Origin: Enoplolaimus lenunculus
Taxonomy: Eukaryota; Nematoda; Enoplea; Enoplida; Thoracostomopsidae
Direction of reading: 5' to 3'
Assembly (NCBI GenBank): GCA_030248215.1
Contig: JASANG010000443.1
Coordinates: 372,001 to 436,000, forward strand
Length of the DNA: 64,000 bases
Shown here piece after piece: positions 40,788-50,702 of the stretch. Within the stretch, counting starts at the first letter, position 1. The number at the start of each line of letters is the position of its first letter. Made by a program: the position numbers and the translations under genes. The notes beneath the pieces were generated by a model. That model saw only the letters and a list, made by a program, of their open reading frames with translations. It ran no database searches and had not been told where the DNA came from.

Positions 40788-41315
40788 GCTTTTAAATGAC
40801 AATACACCGCCTCGAAATGAAATCATGGCTTCGTTCAAAGAAAAATTACTCGAAAGTTCAGTAAAATAGAAATGGAATATTACATTTAATACAGCTGTGA
40901 ATATTTTTGGTTAGCCAGAAAAATGTAGGTAAGTGCCTTAATGGCCTATTTGGCATATTAGGTTTAAAGTGAAATTCTAAAACATAGTATTCTGGTTTAT
41001 ACTAACCCAGTAGGCAGATGTATAAACTTTTACAAAATTTTCAGTATTTACAAAATCATATTTTGAATGCTGGAAGCTCAACTGCGGGTTTCGAAGCCTG
41101 AGTAGTCAGAATCAAAGTTAAATTTAATTTCAGTTCAAATTTTAAATTTGGCTTCAAATTTCCGGTGTGAAATTTGTTTTCTTTTGAGCCATCGCAGTAT
41201 AAAATTAAGGTCGTGCATGTCGCTTAAAGAATGGAACAGTGTGCACTTGTGTAGTTTCCACCCACAGTGAAAAATTTAAGCTAACGTTAAAGCTTAGTTG
41301 TCGTCTTATACAGTT
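40788..41315. other. No feature recognised
   Basis: AT-rich; no repeat family or coding signal seen. Confidence 0.35.
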
Positions 41316-41317
41316 TA

Positions 41318-41515
41318 CACTGCAAGAAATGGTGAGTCAAATTGACTCTCTCCGAAATAGGCTTTTCCTGACTTCACAAACTGAGTCAAAATTCGACTCC
41401 GCCAGAGTCAAATTGAGTCGAACTTGACTCTGGCTGAGTCAAATTTTAACTCAGTTTGTGTAGTCAAGAAAAGCATCTTCCAGAGAGTCAATTTGACTCA
41501 CCATTTTTTGCAGTG
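41318..41515. mobile_element. M-GAGTC MITE
   Basis: CACTGCAAGAAATGGTGAGT to CCATTTTTTGCAGTG; TA on both sides. It abuts the 41519-42150 segment, as its truncated counterpart does at 52418. Confidence 0.9.
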
Positions 41516-41518
41516 TAC

Positions 41519-42150
41519 ACTTAATATTAGAAATGTGCTTATACTACTGTTACCATCCTCAGCTATACATGCGCCCTTTGCGGGGGGAGAGGACGTTACC
41601 ACAATGGGGGGTAGCAACAAAACTGTCTAAGAGTGCCTATTTTTTGTCACATTTCTTGAAATTTCCGGAGGTTTTGGTATATATCCTGTTTATCATCCAT
41701 TCTATATTGACCTATACTGTTTAGTATAGTCAGCTCCGTTATTCTAAAACCGGTAAATGTGCCCCTGTTTTATATCCGTCAAAGAATTTTTTGGATGCCC
41801 CCCTGTGTATTCTCGTTGTACTCCTGGTTCGTTCAGTACAAACAAGAGTGCATAATACAAGAGTGTGCAACTCTTGGAGCTACGCATGGTACAAAATGTA
41901 CCACCGAGCGTTGCGTTTTTGACCGACCACCCTTGTTTATAGGGGTGCGTTATCACAGGAATACCCCTAAATTAAACTAAAAGAAGACCATGTTTGACGC
42001 CGCATACATAAAGTGCCATGGTTTGCACCGGATGAACTCCCCTTCTAAATAAAAGAGGAGAACGGCAAAAGTGCAACGCGTACCGGGTACATTCTTTTCT
42101 ACACAGAATATTTGCATACTCTTGTTGAAGTATGCATCATCCACTCTTGG
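41519..42150 (+). repeat. ~630-bp segment, inverted pair with 51778-52412
   Basis: Opens AATATTAGAAATGTGCTTAT, ACTACTGTTACCATCCTCAG, CTATACATGCGCC (a TGE1-like B end) and includes ACTCCTGGTTCGTTCAGTAC, AAACAAGAGTGCATAATACA, GTGTGCAACTCTTGGAGC, ACATTCTTTTCTACACAGAA and GTATGCATCATCCACTCTT. The reverse complement at 51778-52412 keeps the order throughout. Several frames exist; none has coding support. Confidence 0.85.
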
Positions 42151-42384
42151 TACAAACAAGTAGAAATACACACAGGTCAACGTAAGTGTTTTGAAACGCT
42201 ATTCGTCTGAAAACAATACCGAGTTGAAAACTCTGGTTTAGGTTCGATTATAATTGCTGGCTTGCAAGAACAAAACAAGGCTCCGGTACTTTTATAAACC
42301 AGTTGTGTGGAAAATATACATTTCGGAAATATTTACGGCTGAACGTTGTTAAGAACTGGTTAAATCAGGTTCATGATACTTGAA

Positions 42385-42597
42385 GGCCCATGTATAGAAC
42401 AGGACCGGATCGTTTTCCGGAAAAGCTGTAATAGAGTGAGTTTAAGCTTTACACTAAATTTTTTTGCTTAGACTTAGTGCTTAGGCTTACGCTTAAGCTG
42501 AGGTATATAGGCTCATCCTTACGCTTAGGCGTAGGCTTAGGCTTATGTTTAGGAATATGCTTATATTGCTGTTCCGGCACTGCTCTATACATGGGCC
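42385..42597 (+). mobile_element. TGE1 copy
   Basis: GGCCCATGTATAGAACAGGA, CCGGATCGTTTTCCGG, GTTTAAGCTTTACACTAAAT, core, GGAATATGCTTATATTGCTG, TTCCGGCACTGCTCTATACA, TGGGCC. Both termini are complete. Confidence 0.92.
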
Positions 42598-42629
42598 ATA
42601 AGTACATGAATGCGTTAATGATAGCGGTA

Positions 42630-43345
42630 TGCCTAGCAAGGTGTAACCGGATATCTGTTTCCGTTTCCGTTATTTAGATCACTATCCGTTTCCGTTATTT
42701 TGATTTACTATCCGTTTGCGTTATTTTAATCACTATCCGTTTCCGTTATTTTCATCACCGTCCGTTTCGGTTATTTTGATCACTATCCGTTTCGGTTATT
42801 TTGATCACTATCCGTTTCCGTTATTTTGGTCACTATCCGTTTCGGTGTTTTGATCACTATCCGTTTCCGTTATTTTGATCACTATCCGTTTCGGTTATTT
42901 TGATCACTATCCGTTTGCGTTATTTTAATCACTATCCGTTTCCGTTATTTTCATCACCGTCCGTTTCGGTGTTTTGATCACTATCCGTTTCGGTTATTTT
43001 GATCACTATCCGTTTCTGTTATTTTGGTCACTATCCGTTTCGGTGTTTGATCACTATCCGTTTCGGTTATTTTGATCACTATCCGTTTCGGTTATTTTGG
43101 TCACTATCCGTTTCGGTGTTTTGATCACTATCCGTTTCCGTTATTTTGATCACTATCCGTTTCCGTTATTTTAATCACTATCCGTTTCCGTTATTTTGAT
43201 TTACTATTCGTTTCCGTTATTTTGATTTACTATCCGTTTCCGTTATTTTGATCACTATCCGTTTCCGTTATTTTAATCACTATCCGTTTCGGTTATTTTG
43301 ATCACTATCTGTTTCCGTTATTTTGATCACTATCCGTTTCCATGC
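42630..43345. repeat. 25-bp minisatellite grown from an M-CCGGATA end
   Basis: Starts GGTGTAACCGGATATCTGTT, the M-CCGGATA end, and continues as about 27 units of ATCACTATCCGTTTCCGTTA + TTTTG, with C/G variants (TTTCCG/TTTCGG/TTTGCG). Confidence 0.9.
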
Positions 43346-43697
43346 TATGAATGAAAATATTTCGTTTACCAAAACGATTAAATCCTAGCACAAACTGGTA
43401 CATTTACCTAAGAATCAAAAATTAAATAAAGACCCAGAACGAAGGTTTTCAGATTGGCCCTTGATTTGGGTTCTTGATAGCGTAAAAATACCAAATTTAC
43501 CAGCTACAGAACTCCTAGTTGCCGTTATCAGCGAGTTAAACTCATTAATCTTTGCCGTGACATGCGTTCCGCAATTCAGAAAACAGACCTTATACTTTAA
43601 ATTTAGACAATTTGGGTTTAGGCTGAACTAATTTAGAAAAGCTCGATTGGCCTAAACGCTTGTTTCACTAGGAGCACCGGACGTCCTAAGGGGATAC

Positions 43698-43858
43698 TAC
43701 CAATGTATAGAACAATGCCGTACAACAGTAGTATTAGCGTATTCCTAAGCTTTAGCCTAATAAAACGTAAGCCTAAGCGAAAAAATTATTTTAAAGCTTA
43801 AACCTTTTCTATTGCAGTCCCACAGAAGAACATACCGCTTCTGAACTTTACATGGGCC
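43698..43858 (-). mobile_element. TGE1 copy
   Basis: CCAATGTATAGAACAATGCC, AACAGTAGTATTAGCGTATT, short core, CTATTGCAGTCCCACAGAAG, ACATACCGCTTCTGAACTTT, ACATGGGCC. Confidence 0.82.
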
Positions 43859-43958
43859 GATGCCTACGCCTAAGCGAATACCTGAGCCCAAACTAAAAAT
43901 AGACCTATGGAATGCGTCTAAGTTAAACCTGTTCATTCTTATAATTTTATTATACTTG

Positions 43959-44158
43959 GGCCAATGTTACTTTTACGTCCGTAACAGTAGATTAAGCATA
44001 TTGCTAAACCTAAGCCTAAACCTAAGCCTTGCAAAAGCGTATCATAGGCGTTAGCCTAAGCCTCAGCCCAAGTCTAAACAAAAAATGGAGTCTAGAATGT
44101 AAGCCTACTCTTTTAGAGACCCACAAGAAACCGGGACGGCCCTAACAGTAACATGGAT
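43959..44158 (-). mobile_element. TGE2 copy
   Basis: GGCCAATGTTACTTTTACGT, CCGTAACAGTAGATTAAGCA, core, GAGTCTAGAATGTAAGCC, AGAGACCCACAAGAAACCGG, ACGGCCCTAACAGTAACATG. Confidence 0.85.
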
Positions 44159-44257
44159 CCCTAAGCCTAAGGCTAACCAAAATATTAGTCTATAATGCTT
44201 AAACTTGATCTATTGCAGTCGCGCAGAAAAACGTTCCGCCCTCGATCTTTACATGCG
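44159..44257 (-). mobile_element. TGE1 A-half adjoining a TGE2
   Basis: CCTAAGCCTAAGGCTAACC, ATTAGTCTATAATGCTTAAA, TCTATTGCAGTCGCGCAGAA, AAACGTTCCGCCCTCGATCT, TTACATGCGCC. The other half may be 43862-43920, making another TGE2-in-TGE1 nest. Confidence 0.7.
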
Positions 44258-44271
44258 CCGGGAACACTAAA

Positions 44272-44463
44272 GTGTTAGTGCCAGCTGAATTCCGCTGGTA
44301 CCTTTCAAAATGGGTTGATTCTACGAAACGCCGTTTTGTTTCAATCTTCATTGTAGTGTGTGTCGCCTCTGAAATTTCTTGTCTTACAGTTCAAGAGTTT
44401 ACAGCGGAATCGGTTCGAAAACTTTATTTCAATGCTGGTATCATTGGGCTCAGGTTTCACTAA
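44272..44463 (+). other. Unassigned 63-codon frame with a hydrophobic segment
   Basis: Encodes a basic stretch (TKRR) followed by FVSIFIVVCVASEISC and LTVQEFTAESVRKLYFNAG, which resembles a secretory leader, in a stretch free of recognised repeats. No splice partner, no domain. Possibly a lone exon; more likely chance. Confidence 0.2.
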
Positions 44464-44875
44464 AAGCCATGAACGCATCGTTCAGTTGTCCTAAATTTGA
44501 CAGGTGCCCCTCCCAATCGTCTGGGAGAAATATCGCCTGCCTGTAAACTATTAACGATTGCGTCCCCTCTTAAAACATCTTTGGACCCCATTCAGTTTAA
44601 ATTGTGACGAACGGCTTTCAACGAATCGTTTTGGTTCCGGGATTTAAACCAACATTTGGGTCGCCTAAATTTGTGACAAGTTTTGACCCCAAAAAACGGT
44701 CACAACTTCAACTAAAATGCCACTGATTAGTCTGGTTAGCCGGCGTCTCTGGCTAAAGTTGCTGGCTGGTTTCGTTTCAGGGGTGAAGATGGAAAATGTT
44801 GTGAGTCAGCAATAAAATTAGCAACAAGTGAAACTTGGTAAAAGCACTCTTATAACGTCACAGGGTCCGTTGTTA
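44464..44875. other. No feature recognised
   Basis: Unique-looking sequence of moderate GC content; nothing identified. Confidence 0.35.
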
Positions 44876-45130
44876 CACTGTAAATTTCAGTGAGTTGATT
44901 TTAACTCAGAATGAGTTGAATCGCTCAGTCTGAGTTAGCACTATCAGAACTCAGAATTTTGAGTTGATTCAATTCATTCAGAGTTAATTATCAAACTCGC
45001 TCAGAGTCAACACAACTCAGAGTGAGAATCGACTCAACTCAGCAGAGTAAGTTAATGTTTACTGATGTTAATTGAGAAATAACCAACTCGCTAGCTGAAT
45101 TTATTAATCAACTCATTGGATGTTCAAGTG
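44876..45130. mobile_element. M-GAGTT MITE
   Basis: CACTGTAAATTTCAGTGAGT to TTGGATGTTCAAGTG; TA both sides. Same long subtype as 48385 and 60200 (CAACTCGCTAGCTGAATT). Confidence 0.88.
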
Positions 45131-45369
45131 TAATGTTCACCAATTGAAAAGGTACTAATTACCCTTTGTTTCGCGTCTCCAACTACTCGTGATCAATCTA
45201 ATTTGGCCATAGATGGTTTATGACGCAGCTTTGTGGACATATTCCGAGCAATTTTGCTCTCTGAAAGATAAGGGGTGTAAGGTGCAACTGGAACTTGTTC
45301 AGCCCTTCCGTAAAACGCGATTTCGATAGATTGCAATAGTTTCCCCTATACAATACCGTATATTTCCTA

Positions 45370-45623
45370 CACTGTAAATTCAAATGAGTTAATTAATCAA
45401 CACAGCTAAAGAGTTAAGCTATTTCAGAGTTAATAACAGTAAACATTAACTCACTCCGAGTTGAGTTGATACCCGCTCTGAGTTCAATTGATTCCGGTGA
45501 AGTTGAATAATTTAATCAGAGTGAGCTTTATTGACTCAGAATTGTGAGCTTTGATAGTCGTAACTTAGACTGAGTGATTCCACTCATACTGAGCTAAAAA
45601 TCAACTCACTGGGATTTACAGTG
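45370..45623. mobile_element. M-GAGTT MITE
   Basis: CACTGTAAATTCAAATGAGT to GGGATTTACAGTG; TA both sides. A degraded TTAGGC-like stretch (45630-45715) follows. Confidence 0.88.
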
Positions 45624-45824
45624 TAAGACAAAGTTTAGGCTAAGTCGGGACTTAGGTTTATACTCAGGCTTAAACTTAGGATTAAACTTAAGCATAGGTT
45701 TAAGTTAAGCCTAGTCGACTTTTTGTGGGGGGAAATATACAACTATATTTTAACACACCACGAAAAATTTCGGAGGTCAGAATTGCTCTCTACCTCTGCC
45801 AGAAAGTATAATCGGTATTTGAAC

Positions 45825-46270
45825 TGTCTGTCTAGGTAGGTACCGGGACTTCCAACATTTTTGCTTAAGCAGCCGAAAATGTGGGTTAAAGGTGGTTTCA
45901 AACTAGCGACCTACGATTCCTTAAGCAAACGCTTTCCTACTGCGCCACGCTGCCCGCCTCGTCAACTGCTTTTATTGTGAACTCTAATGGTAGAGACGTA
46001 TGCTGACTGTTAGTATACAACACAATACTGCATACATTGCATATACACCGGAACAAGCATATTTCACATACGCTGCAAAAAATGTGAGTCATATTGACTC
46101 TCTCCGAAATAGGCTCTACGGGACTTCAGAAACTGATTCAAATTCAACTCCGCCAGAGTCAAATACGACTCTGGCGGAGTCGAATTTGGCTCAGTTTGTG
46201 TCGTCCTGTAGAGCCGATTTCGGAGAGAGTCAATGTGACTCACCGTTTTTTGCAGTGTATGAGCAATATA
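45825..46270 (-). mobile_element. S1 SINE-like unit interrupted by M-GAGTC
   Basis: Reversed S1: TGTCTGTCTAGGTAGGTACC, CTTAAGCAGCCG, tRNA-like head (minus strand GCGTGGCGCAGTAGG and GGTCGCTAGTTTGAAACC), GGAACAAGCATATTTCACAT, then the MITE (46071-46257). Confidence 0.7.
46071..46257. mobile_element. M-GAGTC MITE inside an S1 unit
   Basis: CGCTGCAAAAAATGTGAGTC to CACCGTTTTTTGCAGTG; TA both sides; long palindromic arms meeting at GAGTCAAATACGACTCTGGC. Confidence 0.88.
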
Positions 46271-46354
46271 TTTGAATCAATTTAGATAATTCAAAACCGG
46301 TATACTGCTTGTGAAACGGATGCACTAAAGTTTTGCCTCAGCAATCCATCAAAT

Positions 46355-46565
46355 ATGAACACAAAAAAGTATTTCTGAATATATTCAGAAAAGTATTTTC
46401 TGCGACAAATCTGACAAGTTTTTCTGAAATTTAAGACAATTTTTCCAAAAAATAAGTTTTAAAGCGTTTATTTTCAGACTTTTGTTATAATAGAAACACT
46501 TTTCAAATGCACCATGCTAATTGTATTTCTTAAATATGAGAAATTTTTTTCTTAAATAAAAGAAA
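46355..46565. repeat. Dispersed AT-rich repeat shared with 51575-51776
   Basis: AAAAAAGTATTTCTGAATAT, CAGAAAAGTATTTTCTG, CAAATCTGACAA.TTTTTCTG, TTAAGACAATTTTTC and CATGCTAATTGTATTTCTTAAA recur in order at 51575. Confidence 0.7.
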
Positions 46566-46897
46566 TATTATTTTGAGTGCGCTACGTTACCATCAAACTC
46601 TAAAGTAAAGTCACGCATCTGCAACTCAGCCAATTTAACACATAATTATCTTAAATTTCAGACATATCATCACAGTATATTTTAAGACATTTTTTCGATT
46701 GACACTAAAGCGTTGTGACAACACAAGTTGTTGTTTCTAAAATTCTCAAAATACTTTACTAATTTTACTACAAAACATTAATTCACACAAATTTGTTGTA
46801 TACTTTGTGCTAAACTGCGTCTAAGATTTTTCATAAACTCAAATTTTAAAGATATTATCTTTGTCACCTGTAACTGATATATACTGTCTGATACAAG

Positions 46898-47038
46898 GGC
46901 CAATGTGTCATATTTGGGTCGAAGCCGTAGTAGAAGCATATTTCTTAGCCGGAGAAAAAAAATTAGTCTAAAGATCAAACTTATACTACACAGCGGTCGT
47001 ATGAAGAAACAGTTAGCCTCTGATTTATAGATTTGGCC
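46898..47038 (-). mobile_element. TGE1 copy with degenerate core
   Basis: GGCCAATGTGTCATATTTGG, AGCCGTAGTAGAAGCATATT, almost no TTAGGC, AAAATTAGTCTAAAGATC, CGTATGAAGAAACAGTTAGC, TTTATAGATTTGGCC. Confidence 0.65.
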
Positions 47039-47049
47039 GGTGCGATTCT

Positions 47050-47264
47050 GGGCTATGCATAGATCAGGGCCGGATCGTTTTTCTGCAGCAATACAATAGA
47101 CCAAGCTTAAGCTTTAGACTGATTTTTCGTTTAGGTTTAGGCGCTTAATTTTAGGCTTAAGCTTAGTTATCAGCTTATCTTTGCTCTTAGGCTTAGGTTT
47201 ACGCTTAGGAATATGTCTGCGCTATTCTGTTATGGCCGTGTTATATACATTGGCCGACATTTTC
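47050..47264 (+). mobile_element. TGE1 copy
   Basis: CTATGCATAGATCAGGGCCG, GATCGTTTTTCTGCAG, AAGCTTAAGCTTTAGACTGA, core, GGAATATGTCTGCGCTATTC, TATGGCCGTGTTATATACAT, TGGCC. Confidence 0.82.
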
Positions 47265-47292
47265 GATCTAAACACTATATTTAAAAAGTATA

Positions 47293-47535
47293 CACTGGAA
47301 AATCCAGTGAGGTAGTGTTAACTCAGAATGAGCTGAATCCACTCAGAGGTCTGAGCTTTGATTTAGGTCTTTTACAACTCAGAATTCTGAATTGTTTGAA
47401 CTCATTTTGAGTTAATCAACTAATTCAGAATGAAATCAGCTCAGAGTGAGTTAATGTTTACTGTTACATTTTAGGAATATTCAGAAAAGACTAATTCGCT
47501 CTCTGAATTTGAATTAATTAATCAACGCATCGGAA
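47293..47535. mobile_element. M-GAGTT MITE, right end eroded
   Basis: CACTGGAAAATCCAGTGAGG, TTCTGAATTGTTTGAACTCA, GTGAGTTAATGTTTACTG; the CAGTG end is lost. Confidence 0.72.
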
Positions 47536-47623
47536 TTGATTTGAATGGTTAGTCGTAGCTTAATTTTTCTGCTTCAAACCCAACGGAATGAGTACAATTA
47601 CTTAAAGGCTTCAATTTTACATA

Positions 47624-47874
47624 CACTGTAAATTCAGATGAGTTGATTAATCAACTCAGAGAGCGAATTAGTCATTTCAAGTTATTCCTGAGTTAATAAC
47701 AAGAAAAATCTACTCGCTTTCAGCTGATTTAGTTTCAGTTGAGTTGATTCATTTACTCAGAATGAGTTTAATCAATTCACAATTCTGAGTTCTGGAAGAC
47801 CTTATTCATAGTTCAGGCTTCTGTGTGGATTCAACACAGTCCGAGTTAAAATCAACTCACCAGAATTTACAGTG
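47624..47874. mobile_element. M-GAGTT MITE
   Basis: CACTGTAAATTCAGATGAGT to CAGAATTTACAGTG. Confidence 0.87.
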
Positions 47875-48116
47875 ATAAACAAAAAAATAGCTTCTTACAA
47901 ATATGTGAGCAGCGGAAACGACTCAAAAAATGAAATTAATTTGCAAGAAAAGCGCTCAGGTGGCTTATTTACGGTACACTGGGAAGTGACTATTTTCGCT
48001 GGACCAAAAATGTGGTCCAGGTTTAATTTCAGGAGGTTCATATAACCTCTTGTAAAACATTTCGCTAGCAAGCAAACATAATTTCTTCAACCCCTACAAT
48101 TCAGAAGGTTATTCTA

Positions 48117-48344
48117 CACTGTAAATTTCAATGAGTTAATTAATCAACTCAGACGGAAAGTTAGTTATTTTTGAATTTAATAACAGTAAAATGTAACTTA
48201 CTGTGAGTTGAGTTGATTCCAGTAGATATGATCAATTAAATCAGTATCAGTTGAATCAAGTCAGAATTCTTAGTTCTGATAGTCCCAACTTAGACTGAGT
48301 GATTTAACTCATTTTGAGTTGAAATCAACTCACTGGAATTTACG
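48117..48344. mobile_element. M-GAGTT MITE
   Basis: CACTGTAAATTTCAATGAGT to CTGGAATTTACGC (right end mutated); TA both sides. Confidence 0.83.
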
Positions 48345-48384
48345 CTATTTAAAATTGTTTTTATTACTTTTCTGGAACTTGCAT

Positions 48385-48637
48385 CACTGTAACTTTCATT
48401 GAGTTGATTTTAACACAGAATGAGTTGAATTACTCAGCCTGAGTTAGGACTATCAGAACTCAGAATTTTGAGTTGATTGAATTCATTCAGAGTTAATTTA
48501 TCAACTCACCCAGAGTCAACTCAACTCAGAGTAAGAATCAACTCAACTCAGAGTGAGTTCATTTTGGCTGATATTAATTCAGAAATAACCCAACTCGCTA
48601 GCTGAATTGATTAATCAACTCGTTGAAATTTACAGTG
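48385..48637. mobile_element. M-GAGTT MITE
   Basis: CACTGTAACTTTCATTGAGT to TTGAAATTTACAGTG, long subtype. Confidence 0.87.
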
Positions 48638-48904
48638 ATGGGGGACGTGTATCATGCGACACCCTTTGTAAATGCCGACTCCGTTTAGGCTGCTTTGTTT
48701 TGAATATATTTTGCCGGCGGCTTACGCCGTATATATTTACGCATTGGGCATCAAAATAGCGAATATCCTCTAAGGAACAATAAACAAAAACTGCCCAGAT
48801 ATATCAATAAATCTTCACAATCTAATCAAATTTTTACTTTTCAGTTTTGCAAAACCAAAACATCCTTGCTTCATTGAAACGAGGGTTCGTGTATCAATTG
48901 CTCG
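48638..48904. other. No feature recognised
   Basis: Short unique-looking stretch between M-GAGTT and M-GGAGC. Confidence 0.3.
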
Positions 48905-48907
48905 TAG

Positions 48908-49068
48908 TGCCGTAGCCGGCTTGAGGGGTGCACTCCTCCCAGAAATTCCGGGGTGGGGGCCCTTTGCGATGATCGAAATGTTTTTCAAACTTTTTGTTTA
49001 TAACCTTGTTAGTCTGGGGGTACTCTGGGCCCCCAAATGGGAGTACGGGGTGGCTGCTCCGACTCTGA
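48908..49068 (-). mobile_element. M-GGAGC element
   Basis: Right end GGGGTGGCTGCTCCGACTCTG is the reversed GGAGCAGCC start; left CCGTAGCCGGCTTGAGGGGT. AT-rich centre with GTTTATAACCTTGTTAG. Confidence 0.55.
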
Positions 49069-49214
49069 TTGCTAGAGTACCAAGATCTGACGTATACAAC
49101 CCGTAGCGAACGTTAAGCGTTATTCTCAGCCTAATGCTAATCATTGATCTAAGCCTAAGCTTAAAACGCTTATCATGAATCGTCGCTTATATACTGTTTC
49201 CATTTTTAGTTGGG

Positions 49215-49375
49215 CTTAAGCAGGGGGTCCGCAGAAAACAATATTTGGGGGGGTACCAATAATGAGTGTCCCCTACAATTGCAATTCAAGATTGTTTACA
49301 TTTTAGACCAAGTCTGTTTGAAGGGCACCAGTCAAGTTTAGGGGGCACGGCGCTCCCCTGTGCCCTCCTCTTGCA
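49215..49375. repeat. Dispersed repeat, inverted relative to 39172-39300
   Basis: GGGGGGGTACCAATAATGAG, TACAATTGCAATTCAAGATT, GTTTACATTTTAGACC; GC-rich outer parts. Confidence 0.55.
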
Positions 49376-49628
49376 GACTCCCTTAAGTTTAAGTTTAGGT
49401 TTAGCAAAAGGCTTTACCTATTGCGTAAACCTAATTGTATGCCTAAAGCTCTTGGCTACTAAGCCTAAGCGAAAAGCCTTATCCTTGACTGTGGAAGCGG
49501 TGCACAAGAACTTGTGAGCTTAGTCCTAAGTCTAATCATTACTCTAAGCTTAAGCTAAATCCTAATTCTAAGCGCCAGTCTAAGCTTAAACAAAATAGCT
49601 TTAATATCAAATGTGGTAAAATAAAGAA
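49376..49628. repeat. Degenerate CCTAAG-rich tract
   Basis: Scattered CCTAAG, GCTTAAG and TCTAAG words without recognisable TGE ends. Confidence 0.4.
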
Positions 49629-49629
49629 A

Positions 49630-50095
49630 CTAGCATAACAGGGCCGTAACAGTAGTATAAAGCGTATTCCTTAGCCTAAGCTTAAGCCTAAGCGTTAGAA
49701 TGCTCTTATACCAAAGCCTAAGCTTAAGCGTAAGAATCCGCTTATACCAAAGCCTAAGCTTAAGCGTAAGAATGAGCTTATACCAAAGCCGGCCCATGTT
49801 ACTTTAAGGGGCGTCCAGATTTCTGGTGGGTTTATAAAATGATAGGTTTAGATTCTAGATTACATTTTTTGCTTAGGCTTAGACTTAGGCTTAAGCTTAG
49901 GCTAGGAACATTTGTAACGCCTAGGCTTAGGCTTAGGTTAGGAATACGTTTAATCTACTGTTACGCCCCTAAAAGTAACATTGACCCCAAAGACTGAGGC
50001 CTTAGAGTAAGGATGAGCTTATACCTATGCCTAAAGCCAAAGCAGAAAAATAGCCTAAAGCTTATGCTTACTCTAGCTAATCTTTATATAGGTCG
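49630..50095 (-). mobile_element. TGE1 with TGE2 nested in its core
   Basis: ACAGGGCCGTAACAGTAGTA opens the TGE1; its core has three near-identical 42-bp units (TTATACCAAAGCCTAAGCTT). The TGE2 (49791-49986) interrupts it at CCAAAGCC; TGE1 resumes with GAGGCCTTAGAGTAAGGATG and ends near CTAATCTTTATATAGGTCG. Confidence 0.82.
49791..49986 (+). mobile_element. TGE2 copy nested in TGE1, with near-perfect TSD
   Basis: GGCCCATGTTACTTTAAGGG, CGTCCAGATTTCTGGTGGGT, TTTAGATTCTAGATTACATT, core, GGAATACGTTTAATCTACTG, TTACGCCCCTAAAAGTAACA, TTGACC. Flanks CCAAAGCC and CCAAAGAC (7 of 8). Opposite orientation to its host TGE1. Confidence 0.92.
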
Positions 50096-50430
50096 CCTTG
50101 ACAGTTCTAGGACCCTACTGTTGCACGGTTCGTTCGTGCTTTCGCGTCGAACCAGAAATTCCTAAAAGGAACCAGAAAAGCTCAACTTTGCCTCTGACCA
50201 ATCTGATTCAATTATGCTACAAGTGACCCACAGTAATTTCAAATTAAATTATAACCTTCAAACCCGATGCGAGAGTGGACAAAGTCCACAGACTACGAAT
50301 GGTGGGTAAAGCATCTCTAACGATGATTGCGTTTGTTTCCGTTTCCGGATGAGCTTTGAAGTGGCATAAATTGACATTTGTCCGTCAAAGTGCAATGAGT
50401 AAAGCAGGACTTCATTTTCGAAACTGATAG
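50096..50430. other. No feature recognised
   Basis: Unique-looking, moderate GC; no repeat or coding signal. Confidence 0.35.
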
Positions 50431-50431
50431 C

Positions 50432-50702
50432 TTAACCCTTTCTCACATGAATATTTTCTATTTTCCGTGAAACCTACTTTTATGCTAGGATTCGAACTCC
50501 TGTGACTGGAGTGGGAGGCGTATACGATCACCACTCAGCTATAGGAGCTTGACGCTCGAGCCCGAGGGGGCTCTCATGTCTTGTGGTGATTTAGTATTAT
50601 GTATACGTGTTGCAATTGTTAAACACGGTGCTATATATACTATTTAACGTATATACACTGCGCTGAATTGCCTATAGGCAACTCAATGTGAGAAGGGGTT
50701 AA
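50432..50702 (-). mobile_element. piggyBac-type MITE carrying a tRNA-like segment
   Basis: TTAA|CCCTTTCTCACATGAAT at left and CTCAATGTGAGAAGGGG|TTAA at right: TTAA target with 13-bp inverted ends. The minus strand has TGAGTGGTGATCG and GAGTTCGAATCC boxes. Nearly identical to 20622-20896; recent activity is inferred. Confidence 0.87.

Noticed and set aside
41533-42180. Coding exons in the 630-bp inverted segments
   Set aside because: The two copies differ by changes that break frames without preference for third positions, so no coding constraint is visible.
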